Origin: Bactericera cockerelli | Lineage: Eukaryota > Arthropoda > Insecta > Hemiptera > Triozidae | DNA: 64,000 nucleotides | Direction of reading: 5' to 3' | Assembly: GCA_024516035.1 (NCBI GenBank) | Contig: CM044963.1 | Span: 24,302,935 to 24,366,934 of the forward strand | Shown here: positions 1 to 10,345 of the stretch, in pieces | How the letters are laid out: each line of letters begins with the position of its first letter | Position numbering within the stretch: the first letter of the stretch is position 1 | Notes under the pieces: generated by a model | Seen by the model: the letters and a program-made list of their open reading frames with translations, nothing else | What the model was told of the DNA's origin: nothing | Databases searched by the model: none | Made by a program: the position numbers and the translations under genes

Positions 1-260
1 CCTATAGACAATCATAAAAGCTGAATTTTTTGGTGGTTCATGTGGTATATAAGATCTACTTTCATACCAAATTTCAAGTCTCTAGCTCTTACCGTTATCT
101 CGAGATATCTTGTTCACAGATGGACAGACAGACCGACAGTCGCACGGTACAGTGGCCGAAAACAACTTTTTTGGTATCTTGAGTTTATGATTCGACCAGA
201 AATGTGAAAAACTGGGTAGGTCACATTTTCGACGAATACAATACTTTCCTTAGTATGGGA
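1..260. repeat. Dispersed repeat piece
   Basis: AT-rich DNA with a run of GACAGACAGAC-type sequence near 120-140 and an end of the form 'ctttccttagtatgggataaggaaagtaaaa' (broken palindrome) near 243-272. A similar palindromic end with GGAAAGTAAAA occurs at 17840-17870, so this is a member of an interspersed family. No coding potential was recognised. Confidence 0.35.
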
Positions 261-770
261 TAAGGAAAGTAAAAAATCTTCCATGTTTTACAAAAAGTTT
301 ATAATATAAGTATTTTGATCTAATGTATGGCAAATAAAAATTATTTATTGGGGAAACAAATAAATAATGTAACAGTGTAATAAGTTTCTCCAGAGTGGTC
401 AATAGAGAGAAAACTAAAATATCCTCTGTGTTCCTGGGCACAGAGAGAAAGAGGGGAGAAATAAATATCAATAGTTCACCCTGTAGTGTGTAGAAAATCA
501 TTATCTTAGAAACAACCAACACTAAAAAAAAAAAAAAATCATGAAAATGTCTAGAAAAGATTTCTCTTTCACCCGAAACATACCAAGATGAGAAATGCCT
601 CTGGTACGATTAAATTTCTATCCGTAAGGCACAAGGAAAAAAATGGAAACTCTAAGACGGATGGGAGGGAAGATATTTAAAACACATGAGAGGAAGATTC
701 TATATAAAAAATAAATAAAAAATATGAGTAGGGGGAGATATTATGTAAGGTTGATGAGTGGGAGAATATA

Positions 771-2432
771 CAGGGTGTCCCAGTTGTCCCACCAAACTTG
801 GACACCTCAAATTACTCGGCCCCTGAAAGAGTTTTTGAAAAGTAAAAAAATCTAGGGTACATGTGTTAATTATGCGGTTTCAGTTATGAATTTTTTTTTA
901 TACAGGGTGGTTTAAAAGTCAGAAATTGAGGTGTTAACTTTCGATTTTTAAATGGATCGACCTGAATTTTATTAGATAATTTTACTTCTAAATGATTTCT
1001 GAGTACTTTTTTAAACAAAAATATTACATACAGGGTGGTTTTTTTTCGACCAATTTTTTTTCTAAATCTTGAATAACTCAAGTTCGGTTAATTTTTTCGA
1101 TAACAAGAAGAGAATGTGTTTGTGTAATGAATACACGCACTTTCAATTGGCATCAAAAATTTTTATACAGGGTGGTTCACAATTGAAATAATGACTTGAT
1201 TTTTTTTAAAACCGAGTTTTTTTAATTTTTTATTTAGGATTAATAATTCTCGTCTAATTTTACACATTTTTCGTTAGTCATATCGAAAAACAAAACTAAA
1301 GTGTTGTACAGGGTGAGACATAATTTTTTTGTAACACCCTGTATATGGGCAGTCAAAGAGACGCAAAATTAAATATAAAGACTAAATATGCAAGAAAAAC
1401 TTTGATTTTTAATTAATCTAAAAAGTTATGGTGTTTTAAACTAATATTGTCGCATGGACCACCCTGTAGATATTTTCTTAAACCATCATATGGGTAGTCG
1501 AAACTGTCTAAAATTCAACGAGGAGTCCAAATCTGAAAGAAAAAAATGAATTCAAAAAGCCATGCTCAATTTTGTGTCTATACCTACCTACTTTTTATTT
1601 CAAGTTTTAAAATCATTCAGTGTGGACACCAAATTGAAAATGGCTTCAAATTCGTGTTTTTTACTTGTTTTTCCCACATGATTCGAAGTGTTTGTTGAAT
1701 TTTATACAACCTAGAGTACCTACATGATAGTTTAAGAAAATATCTACAGGGTGGTTCATGCGACAATATTAGTTAAAAAACCATAACTTTTTAGTTTAAT
1801 TAAAAATCAAAGTTTTTCTTGCATATTTAGTCTTTATATTTAATTTTGCGTCTCTCTGACTGCCCATATACAGGGTGTTACAAAAAAATTATGTCTCACC
1901 CTGTACAACACTTTAGTTTTGTTTTTCGATATGACTAACGAAAAATGTGTAAAATTAGACGAGAATTATTAATCCTAAATAAAAAATTAAAAAAACTCGG
2001 TTTTAAAAAAAATCAAGTCATTATTTCACTTGTGAACCACCCTGTATAAAATTTTTTGATGCCAATTGAAAGTGCGTGTATTCATTACACAAACACATTC
2101 TCTTCTTGATATCGAAAAAATTAACCGAACTTGAGTTATTCAAGATTTAGAAAAAAAATTGGTCGAAAAAAAACCACCCTGTATGTAATATTTTTTTTAA
2201 AAAAAGTACTCAAGAATCATTTAGAAGTAAAATTATCAAATAAAATTCAGGTCGATCCATTTAAAAATCGAAAGTTGACACCTCAATTTCTGACTTTTGA
2301 ACCACCCTGTATAAAAAAAAATTCATAACTGAAACCGCATAATTAACACATGTACCCTAGATTTTTTTATTTTTCAAAAACTCTTTCAGGGGCCAAGTAA
2401 TTTGAGGTGTCCAAGTTTGGTGGGACACCCTG
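771..2432. mobile_element. 1.66-kb foldback element, copy 1
   Basis: Almost the whole element is an inverted repeat: arms of about 690 bp (771-1466 and 1747-2432) around a central spacer of about 280 bp. It starts with CAGGGTG and ends with CACCCTG, and TA flanks both ends (769-770, 2433-2434), as for Tc1/mariner-type target duplications. Inside each arm the same CAGGGTG heptamer recurs at spacings of about 123-141 bp (771, 903, 1031, 1168, 1309 and mirror positions). No transposase is encoded; short open frames in the arms are mirror images of one another. Related copies lie at 18542-20194, 61232-62262 and 62270-63582. It is a non-autonomous element whose mobilising enzyme is unknown. Confidence 0.9.
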
Positions 2433-3286
2433 TATAAGACACATAGGAGAGATATGGGAGGGAGAGGGAAAATATATTGCTCATATTGAGCTTATATCCC
2501 GAATAGTACAAGAGTATTTAAGCGGAGGTAGATGATGTGACATAGTGTGAAAATAGGAATAAAAATGATTATTATTATTACCTAAATTGCCATTTGAAAT
2601 GGTAATCCAAATTCTATCCTATCTCAACATTGCTTAAAATGGTGTCTTGCAAAAATTATTAAGGAAAAATATGTGTAAAAGAAGTGATAAGGAAAAGAGA
2701 GAATGAAATGTAGGTACAAAAAGGAAAAGGAGAGAGAGAGGGGATTAAAGATGTAGAGTTCTCGGCCTATTTGAAAATGTCTACTTAAATATTCAAATCA
2801 GGGATAACATTTTCGACAGAAAAATCGAGATAAGTAGAGTGCTGGTGAAGGAGAGAGATAGGATGATCAAATAAACAGGAAAGAGATAGAAGATGGCAGT
2901 AACGAAGGATAGGGAGAGAGAGAGAGATATAAAGTAAGAAAAAATATAGCCAGAGATTCAGAGTTGGAAATTGAAGACTTTGAGGAAACCTGAGAAGGAA
3001 AAATTTGTTTTCCCATTCCAGGAATATTTTCTAAAAAAAATACATCATAATACAAGGAGGGTACCTACTTTGTGTCAATATGAGATGGTAACAGAAAAGT
3101 TTAAAATGAAGCACTCTGAAAGCTCGGTAAAGTGGAATAGAATAGAAATTCTGTCTCGCGTGCTTTTTCAATGAAATCTCCAATTCTCCATGGATTTAAA
3201 AAGAAGCTTTTGTAAGCAAGGCAGAATTTTGTCATTGAACCTTTATATCGCGGTTCGATTCCCGCCCCCCTAGGGAAAAAAATAAA
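2433..3286. other. GA-rich stretch, no gene seen
   Basis: Purine-rich sequence with many GAGAGA runs (for example 2730-2745, 2910-2930). Short frames on both strands show no recognisable domain. If the RASD-like gene extends upstream, this is probably intron. Confidence 0.4.
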
Positions 3287-3423
3287 CAAGTTATCATATT
3301 TGTGTTAACCACTTACGTGATATCACAACTACTTAAACTCGCTTCACTAAGTCCACGCTTAAACCGCGACTTGAACCACTGATCTCCGGGTTAGTCCAAT
3401 CATGCTACTTAGTCAAACAAAAA
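3287..3423 (-). repeat. tRNA-derived SINE fragment (family C)
   Basis: Read on the minus strand there is an A-box-like TAGCATGATTGG followed by a B-box-like GGTTCAAGTCG, then a body containing GTGATATCACGTAAGTGG. The same body and head occur at 8797-9066 with an insertion, and related tRNA-like heads sit in the arms of the foldback at 31438-34112. This is a truncated retroposon, not a tRNA gene. Confidence 0.6.
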
Positions 3424-3559
3424 ATAAGTAGGTAGCTATTTCCTCAAATATGTAAACATTATTTAACTATAATCTGTTGATTGCAATTATCTAGTCAACA
3501 ATAATAATAACACTCTTTAGTGGAAGGTAACTACCAGGCGACCGCGGTTTATTAAATTC

Positions 3560-4174
3560 TTACGTGACTTGGAACTTGAACCACAACAGGTCTTTAACAC
3601 TGTTGCTAGACAGGTCTTTAACACTGTTACTTGACAGGTCTTTAACACTGTTACTAGACAGGTCTTTAACACTGTTACTAGACAGGTCTTTAACACTGTT
3701 ACTAGACAGGTCTTTAACACTGTTACTAAACAGGTCTTTAACACTGTTACTAGACAGGTCTTTAACACTGTTACTAGACAGCTCTTTAACACTGTTACTA
3801 GACAGGTCTTTAACACTGTTACTAGACAGGTCTTTAAAACTGTTATTAGACAGGTCTTTAACACTGATACTAGACAGGTCTTTAACACTGTTACTAGACA
3901 GGTCTTTAACACTGTTACTAGACAGGTCTTTAACACTGTTACTAGACAGGTCTTTAACACTGTTACTAGACAGGTCTTTAACACTGTTACTAGACAGGTC
4001 TTTAACACTGTTACTAGACAGGTCGTTCACGCCGTCACTGAACGTTTGTCCCACAGGATGTTCTTTAATCCAATTACAGCTGTTCCTGGTATTTGCAGCA
4101 CGGCTTTTATAATGAGCATGTAAATTGCACACGACATATACGAGTAGGCATTCGAAAGCCAACGAGTTAGACAC
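3560..4174 (-). CDS. Possible octapeptide-repeat secreted protein
   Basis: A 204-codon minus-strand frame starts with MSNSLAFECLLVYVVCNLHAH, a hydrophobic stretch that could serve as a weak signal peptide. A unique region of about 35 residues follows (to ..GQTFSDGVNDL), then about 18 copies of an Asn/Ser/Lys octapeptide, SVKDLSSN, and a short tail, LLWFKFQVT. The unique N-terminal part argues for coding. Against it, the 24-bp period keeps other frames open as well, and no homologue is recognised. A 30-bp tandem triplet lies just upstream of its start. It sits on the opposite strand to the RASD-like gene. I treat it as a weak candidate. Confidence 0.25.
   Translation of the reverse strand: MSNSLAFECLLVYVVCNLHAHYKSRAANTRNSCNWIKEHPVGQTFSDGVNDLSSNSVKDLSSNSVKDLSSNSVKDLSSNSVKDLSSNSVKDLSSNSVKDLSSISVKDLSNNSFKDLSSNSVKDLSSNSVKELSSNSVKDLSSNSVKDLFSNSVKDLSSNSVKDLSSNSVKDLSSNSVKDLSSNSVKDLSSNSVKDLLWFKFQVT
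3587..4018. repeat. 24-bp minisatellite, 18 units
   Basis: Eighteen exact-length 24-bp units, each beginning CAGGTCTTTAACAC and ending TACTAGA, with few substitutions. Because 24 is a multiple of three, every frame without a stop stays open and reads an octapeptide: DRSLTLLL on the plus strand, SVKDLSSN or MLKTCLVT on the minus strand. Unit length is perfectly conserved across the array. Confidence 0.95.
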
Positions 4175-4190
4175 ACAAGCTTTCTCGACT

Positions 4191-4280
4191 TAATCTCTAT
4201 TTATTCAAGTCTACAGTACTTAACCTCTATTTATTCAAGTCTACAGTACTTAACCTCTATTTATTCAAGTCTAAAATACT
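4191..4280. repeat. 30-bp tandem repeat, 3 units
   Basis: Three direct copies of a 30-bp unit containing CTCTATTTATTCAAGTCTA, starting at 4191, 4221 and 4251; the third is slightly diverged. It lies immediately upstream of the start of the minus-strand octapeptide frame. Confidence 0.9.
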
Positions 4281-5581
4281 TAGCCTTCGTGTAGCGCGTG
4301 AAAATTTATGTCTGGTTAAAAGGAAAAAGGATGGCCAGAAACCAGACGATTAATCCTGCTTTCTTGCTCTCTAATTTATCCAACTCTCATTGTCGATTTG
4401 TTATCTTTCGTTGGATGTTAGCTGTTCCCGCATACGGCCCAAGTCTTGGCCCGATGTTAATTTTTTCTAACCCTATTCTACACAATGAGACATACGGTGG
4501 ACAATCAAGTCCACTGATATCCCCCCCAACAGAACAACACCAGGAGAGTTGGACATAGATCCACTCCTTGTGTAAACTTGTAAAATAACCGCATAACCAT
4601 TAACCATGCAAAATCTAAGGGCGCAGCATCACATGAAATGCCATGGAAAAGATGGTACCAGTTCCAACCCCTACATGTTACAGCCATGCCTATGCTGGGA
4701 CAACTACTCCTAAAGAAGCCTATTCTCAGTCCTACTGACAGCCTCGTGATAAACCTTTTCACTCCACCTCTCCCCAAACCTCTTTTGGGTCAGCATTCCA
4801 TGAAGTCAATTCCTTCGCTCATTTCACTTAAACTAGCCTGACGAATTCCAAAAGTTATTCTTACGGATTTATTCCGTAAAAGCCATTTTGCAAGACACAA
4901 TTTTGACCTGTTTGTACGTGACCAGAATGGCCTTTCAGATTTCCAAGTGCTCAATCAAATTAAATGGAGAGAAACACTACAGGACTTGGGAAACCTTTCG
5001 AGAAAAAATTGTGAAAGTTTTCGGAGGAAAGTCTCAGATCTTACTTTTTTTTAGCCCATTCTTCTCAGTTCCATTCATTATTTTAGTTGAATTTAGTCTG
5101 CAATTTGCGAGAAAAAAAATTAAGTTCTATGAACAAATTTATTATGAAATATTAGCTACCTAATACTTTTTAGGGATGGTTTTCCTCAAATGATCTTCGA
5201 CGTCAAAATGACTTTCAAATAAGTTTTAAATTTAATAAGACTATTATTAACAAACTTTAATGAAACTTAAAATTTACGATGATGCTGATATTTTCTTTCA
5301 GCTACTGACTTTATTAAGTCCATTGTTCAGGGTTTGAGTCCCAAACAAGTGAAATTTCAAGTCTGTTTTGAGTAATGTGACATTACCAAATCTGGTAATA
5401 TCCTTTTACAATGTATTCTTCTTCTTCTTTTACTATGTCTTGAGCAGGATCGACGTTGTTCAACCTCATGATTGAGGTTGGTTGGTTTTGGCACATTTTT
5501 TTACCAATGTATGTATTACCAAATTGGAAACAACCAATGTTTGGTTTGGCTGAAATGAATGTCTATTTCCCCCTCCTCCAG
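4281..5581. other. Unassigned sequence before first RASD exon
   Basis: The part at 4300-4850 is less AT-rich than its surroundings and contains short frames on both strands, but none has a recognised domain. The part at 4850-5560 is AT-rich and looks intronic. I could not find an exon encoding the Ras P-loop (GxxxxGKS/T) or switch I here. Confidence 0.4.
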
Positions 5582-5749
5582 GTGGACATGTTGGACACAT
5601 GTGGCGACCTGCAGTTCCCTGCCATGCGCAGACTCAGCATAGCGACTGCGCATGCGTTCCTCCTGGTCTACTCTACCACCTGCCTCGAGTCCTTTCACTC
5701 TGTCAAGTGTTACTTCGAGGAGATACGGGAGCAGAGGCAAGACTTCCAG
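5582..5749 (+). CDS. RASD-like small GTPase, exon with G3 motif
   Basis: This exon encodes 56 residues, phase 0 at both ends, between an acceptor preceded by CCCCCTCCTCCAG and the donor CAG|GTAACC. It reads VDMLDTCGDLQFPAMRRLSI... and ..VKCYFEEIREQRQDFQ. DTCG is the G3 (DxxG) motif, and FPAMRRLSI is typical of the Dexras1/Rhes (RASD) branch of Ras GTPases. These are membrane-attached GTP-binding signalling proteins. The residue matching Ras Gln61 is Asp (DTCGD), so canonical hydrolysis is probably altered, as in other RASD proteins. The G1/P-loop and switch I exons are missing and must lie upstream of the window. Together the four visible exons encode 212 residues. Confidence 0.85.
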
Positions 5750-5961
5750 GTAACCCTACAACTATTCAATTGAGTAATACCAACAACAAACAAAAATAAA
5801 TAAGAGATAAAAAAAAGAAAAAATGTCCCTAAAAGTACAGCAGAACTTACAGGGATTTTCATCACTAAAAGAGACGATTTAAGAAATGTAGAAATAAATC
5901 TTATAATAATAATTTAATTGTCCATTTTATATTCTTCTTCTGTGTATATCTCTATAATATA

Positions 5962-6209
5962 CAGGGTGATCAAAACCACCCAGCCACTATCTTTTTCTCG
6001 AGAACGGTTTGAGTTAGGATCTTGAAACGAAAAATTGGTTCCCAATATGAAGTCAGAAGTTTTATGGGAAAATATTTTGAAGCTCCACCATGTGTCCCCC
6101 TGAAAACGTCCTGAAAAATATTTTCCCATAATTTTTTTTTGTTTCAAGATCCTAACTCAAACCGTTCTCGAGAAAAAGATAAGATGGCTGGGTGGTTTCG
6201 ATCACCCTG
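5962..6209. mobile_element. 248-bp palindromic MITE (CAGGGTG ends)
   Basis: A nearly perfect inverted repeat that begins CAGGGTGATCAAAACCACC and ends with its mirror, flanked by TA on both sides. The arms share GAACGGTTTGAGTTAGGATC. It lies in the intron between the first two visible RASD-like exons. Its terminal heptamer matches that of the 1.66-kb foldbacks but the interior is unrelated. Confidence 0.9.
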
Positions 6210-6271
6210 TATAAAACTCAAATCTGTGCGTGTCTGACTGGCTGACTATGTCCTCTTATGCCGGGTTCACA

Positions 6272-6375
6272 CTAAGCGAAAACATTTTCTAATGCCGGGT
6301 CCACACTGCGAAAATTGTTAGCTAACGATGTTCGCGAACAAAATGTGCGGATAACATTGTTCGCAGCACAAGGGG
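6272..6375. repeat. GCCGGGT(T/C)CACACT repeat piece
   Basis: Two copies of a motif close to TGCCGGGTTCACACT at about 6259 and 6293, followed by a segment with GTTCGCGAACA. It looks like the end of an interspersed element. No coding is seen. Confidence 0.35.
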
Positions 6376-6503
6376 GTAATTTGTACACGTCAAAAGATCT
6401 ATTTCTATGTAAGAACCTGTCTCACTTAAAACCTGTCTCTACCTAAAGATCTGTCTCTATCTAAGAACCTGTCTCTATCTAAAGACCTGTCTTTATCATG
6501 CAG

Positions 6504-6613
6504 GAAATCCCCATCGTCGTAGCAGGCAACAAGTCAGATATGACGTCACACCACAGGGCAGTCCATCTAGAGGACGTCTCTGAGTGGCTCTATTGTGAAC
6601 TTCCCAAGCTAAG
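6504..6613 (+). CDS. RASD-like small GTPase, exon with G4 motif
   Basis: The exon follows the acceptor TTTATCATGCAG and ends at AAG|GTGAGT. It is 110 bp, entering in phase 0 and leaving after two bases of an Arg codon. It encodes EIPIVVAGNKSDMTSHHRA... NKSD is the G4 guanine-specificity motif (NKxD). The final 32 bases and the donor are reiterated downstream as a degenerate tandem array (6582-6858), giving a series of decoy donors. Confidence 0.88.
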
Positions 6614-6858
6614 GTGAGTCGAATCAGCTGAGTGGTTCTACTGTGAACTGGTCAAGCTAAGGTGAGTCGAATCAGCTAAGTGACTCTACTATGAAGTGTT
6701 CATTTCAAACTAAAGTGAGTTGAATCAGCTGAGTGGATCAACTGTGACCTATTCAAGCTAAAGTGGGTTGAATCAGGTGAGTCGTTCTATGAGTGGATCA
6801 ACTGTGACCTGTTCAAGCTCAAGTGAGTCGAATCAGCTTAATGGATCTACTATGAACT
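6582..6858 (+). repeat. Tandem array copied from an exon-intron junction
   Basis: About five degenerate copies, 48-60 bp apart, of a unit made of the last exon bases (GAGTGGCTCTATTGTGAAC...AAGCTAAG) and the first intron bases (GTGAGTCGAATCAGCT). Donor-like GT sites therefore stand at 6614, 6662, 6715, 6763 and 6823. Using the next donor would add a stop codon at once (CTA AGG TGA), so only the first keeps the frame. Confidence 0.8.
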
Positions 6859-7244
6859 GCCTACGTTTTTTTTTTTTTTTTTTTTTTTTGGTATTTATAG
6901 GCAAATCCATTCCATATAGCCATTGCTTAAGTTAAGGTGATTTGCATATGGTACGAGAATAATACAGTAAATTGAAGTTATTTTCTTGTATGCATGTGTA
7001 AGTAATTATTTCGCGCGTGTTGGTAAAGTCACGTGAGCTAGCAGACTGTTAGCAAAAAAAGCAAGGAATTTCATTACGTCGCAAGTTTCTTCCATTTCTG
7101 TCCTGCGAACCCTCTTTACTGCACTCCTCTTACATTTCTGCAAATAAATAAGTAGAAATAAATGTGTTTCTTTGTGGTATTATATCACATTTTTAGTGGG
7201 TGGTGCAGAAATATAGGACTGTTCCATTATCTTTAGCATAGTGG

Positions 7245-7345
7245 CATTTTATCGCGATTAGCTGAGTTGTTAAGCTCTCACTTGCCATGAGGAAGGTCCC
7301 AGGTTCGATACCCCGTGCCGACATAAAAATTGTACTCTTAATTTG
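7245..7345 (+). repeat. tRNA-like SINE head
   Basis: Contains an A-box-like TTAGCTGAGTTGTTAAG and a B-box-like GGTTCGATACCC about 45 bp downstream, followed by a non-tRNA body. There is no clean acceptor stem. This is probably a SINE remnant in the RASD-like intron. Confidence 0.45.
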
Positions 7346-7497
7346 GTTACAGTTGTTTATAAGGGACACCTTCAAAGTAGATCCTCGTTTTTTTATCTCG
7401 AGGTATTAGTAAACAACTGACACCGTAAAATTCAAATTACAGAAATCTGACTCTGCTGGGATTTTCACTTGGTCCTAACTCCCTTTTTCATCACTTT

Positions 7498-8352
<855 letters not shown>

Positions 8353-8796
8353 TTAAGTTTGAAAAGTCATCGAAAACTTTTTCAATGTTCTTACTTTCTG
8401 TCAATAGAGTCATGAGAGCACTATAATACAGTGTGGTTTATCTGTCAATGCGACGTAGCAATATTTCTCAGACAAAACTGCTTACGATAATAATAATGTA
8501 AGACAGTAATATTGTACATAATATATCCCAAAGGTTCTCACTAATCAGCACTTAGCTCGGTGGTGCTGTTTGTACCAATGGCATTTTGATAAATTTATTT
8601 TATTTTTCGTATGGATTTTTATATTTCAACAAAATTGTACATGGTATACATAAGAAAATGATGACAATAAAAACAGTATTTGAAATAACTTGAAATGACA
8701 AAAGCAAAGTGAAAAAAAAAAAATTATTTTGTATTTTTTGTATTAAAAATGATTTTGTATTAAAAAAAGTATATGGTAAAAACTAGTTAGTTATCA

Positions 8797-9066
8797 TATT
8801 TGTGTTCATCACTTTCGTGACATCACAACTACTCAAACGCGCTTCACTAACACCCGTATTATTTTATGAACAGCGAATTTTGTCTGAGCAATGTCTCAAG
8901 CAAGGTATTGGCCAATAATATTTAAGGAAATCATGCTTCAGACCATGCTCAGACGGTGTTTTCTGTTCATAAATACGGCTGTAACTTACACTTACAAGTC
9001 CACGCTGAAACCGGGAATTGAACCACCGACCTCCAGGTTACAAGTCCGATCAAGCTACTGAGGTCG
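8797..9066 (-). repeat. SINE family C copy with inserted MITE
   Basis: On the minus strand the tRNA-like head is at about 9000-9060 and the body matches 3287-3345. Between the two halves is a segment of about 120 bp (8863-8985) with imperfect inverted ends around GTATTTATGAACAG. That segment is absent from the copy at 3300-3345, so it is a later insertion. Confidence 0.6.
8863..8985. mobile_element. About 120-bp MITE inside a SINE
   Basis: Imperfect terminal inverted repeats of about 45 bp: the left side has CCGTATTATTTTATGAACAG and GTCTGAGCAATG, the right side has the mirror with CATGCTCAGAC and CTGTTCATAAATACGG. The exact target duplication is not clear. Confidence 0.55.
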
Positions 9067-9175
9067 GTATTTTGATAAAAACTTTTGAAAGTTAAACATT
9101 TACTAAAATTAAGGCTTAAATAAATCAATAAATTCAATTTACCAGGGTAAATTGATAGAAATACGGACCCTTAGA

Positions 9176-9338
9176 CCCGAATTATGAATTAGAATTAAAT
9201 TAATTAATCCTACACTTTACCTTAACACGTCCTCTGGTGGGAATTTCAACCAATCCCAGCGTATTTATATCAGCTGTTAAGTGATAGTTTGATTAACAAA
9301 TTCTAGATATTTAATCCTGTTTCATAATTCAGCCCTTA
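9176..9338. mobile_element. Short MITE with CCTGTTTCATAATTC end
   Basis: Ends of the form GAATTATGAA... and AATCCTGTTTCATAATTC, with an interior containing TATATCAGCTGTTA. A second copy at about 18408-20222 shares the interior and is split by a foldback, so this copy provides the matching empty site. Confidence 0.6.
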
Positions 9339-9599
9339 GAGAACTATTAGCGCAGATGACACAGTATCCACTTCTCCACACGTAACTCGTGTCTCCTACA
9401 TATAGTAAATAATATTTATATAATGTACGTCTAATGTACATAGTTATGAAAGCATAAATTGCAAAACCCATTCGTTACTGGACTTTTCATTGGCACAATA
9501 CTGCCATTGTTATTGTGACGTGATCATACTGTAGCAAACGCTAGCGAGAGCTTGTTATGAAAACAAACAGAATTTGCGATTATGAAATAATTGCAATCC

Positions 9600-10345
9600 C
9601 TTCTCTCTGTCTCTCTTTCTCCCTCCTCTCTCTCTCTTTAACTCTCTATCTTTCTCCCCCCCTTTCCTTCTCTCTCTTTGTCCCTACTCTTTATCTCTCT
9701 CTTTTTCTCTCTCTCTCTTTCTTTCTCTCTCTCTTTCTTTTTCTCTCTCTCTCCCCCCCTCTCTCTTTCTCTTTCTCTCTCTTTTTCTCCGTCCTCTTTC
9801 TCTCCACCCTATTTCTGTCTGATTCCTCCTCTCTCTCAAAGTTCTCCTTTTTTTCTGTGTTTCTTTTTTCTCTCCCACACCAATTTATGACTTTCCTTTA
9901 CTCAAGATCTCTCATATTTCCTCTGCTACACCCTTAACCTTTTCTTTTTTGTCTCTCTTTCCCTCACTTTTCTCTTTTATTCCTCCTGTCTCTCATTACT
10001 CCTATTTCTGTTTTTCTGGTCCTTTTTTCCTTCTCTCACCACTTTTCTCTGTATCTTTCTTTCTCTCTTATCTCTTCCACCACTCTTTAAACCTTACCTT
10101 TTTGTCTCTCTTTTCTAGGATTTATTTTATCCCTCCTTCTTTTTTTTCTTTCTATTTTTTCTTTTATATTTTTACTTTGTCTTTTTCTTTCATATTATTT
10201 TTTTTTTTTTCAATTCCTCTTCTTCCTTTCTTATATATTATAGTCTTCTCTCTGTCTCCTCTTTTTTTTCTTTTTTCTTTCTCTCTCTCCCTTCTCTATA
10301 TCTTTCGCACCTCTATCCGGAGTTCTCTCTCTAGTTCGTATTCAC
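9600..10345. repeat. Pyrimidine-rich tract
   Basis: Irregular C/T-rich sequence with CTCTCT and TTTTCT runs over about 740 bp. Ser/Leu/Phe-rich frames arise from composition alone. It lies in the large RASD-like intron. Confidence 0.85.

Noticed and set aside
884..1081. 65-codon conserved frame MSYSRFRKKIGRKK, also at 2131, 18646 and similar
   Set aside because: It occurs identically in both arms of the foldback and in every copy because the arms are duplicated; no start context or domain.
3587..4018. CRISPR-like array
   Set aside because: Units are contiguous without spacers, in an arthropod-like genome; a minisatellite explains it.
4298..4841. Possible gene in the less AT-rich stretch
   Set aside because: Short frames overlap on both strands, with no motif, no splice support and no recognised homology.
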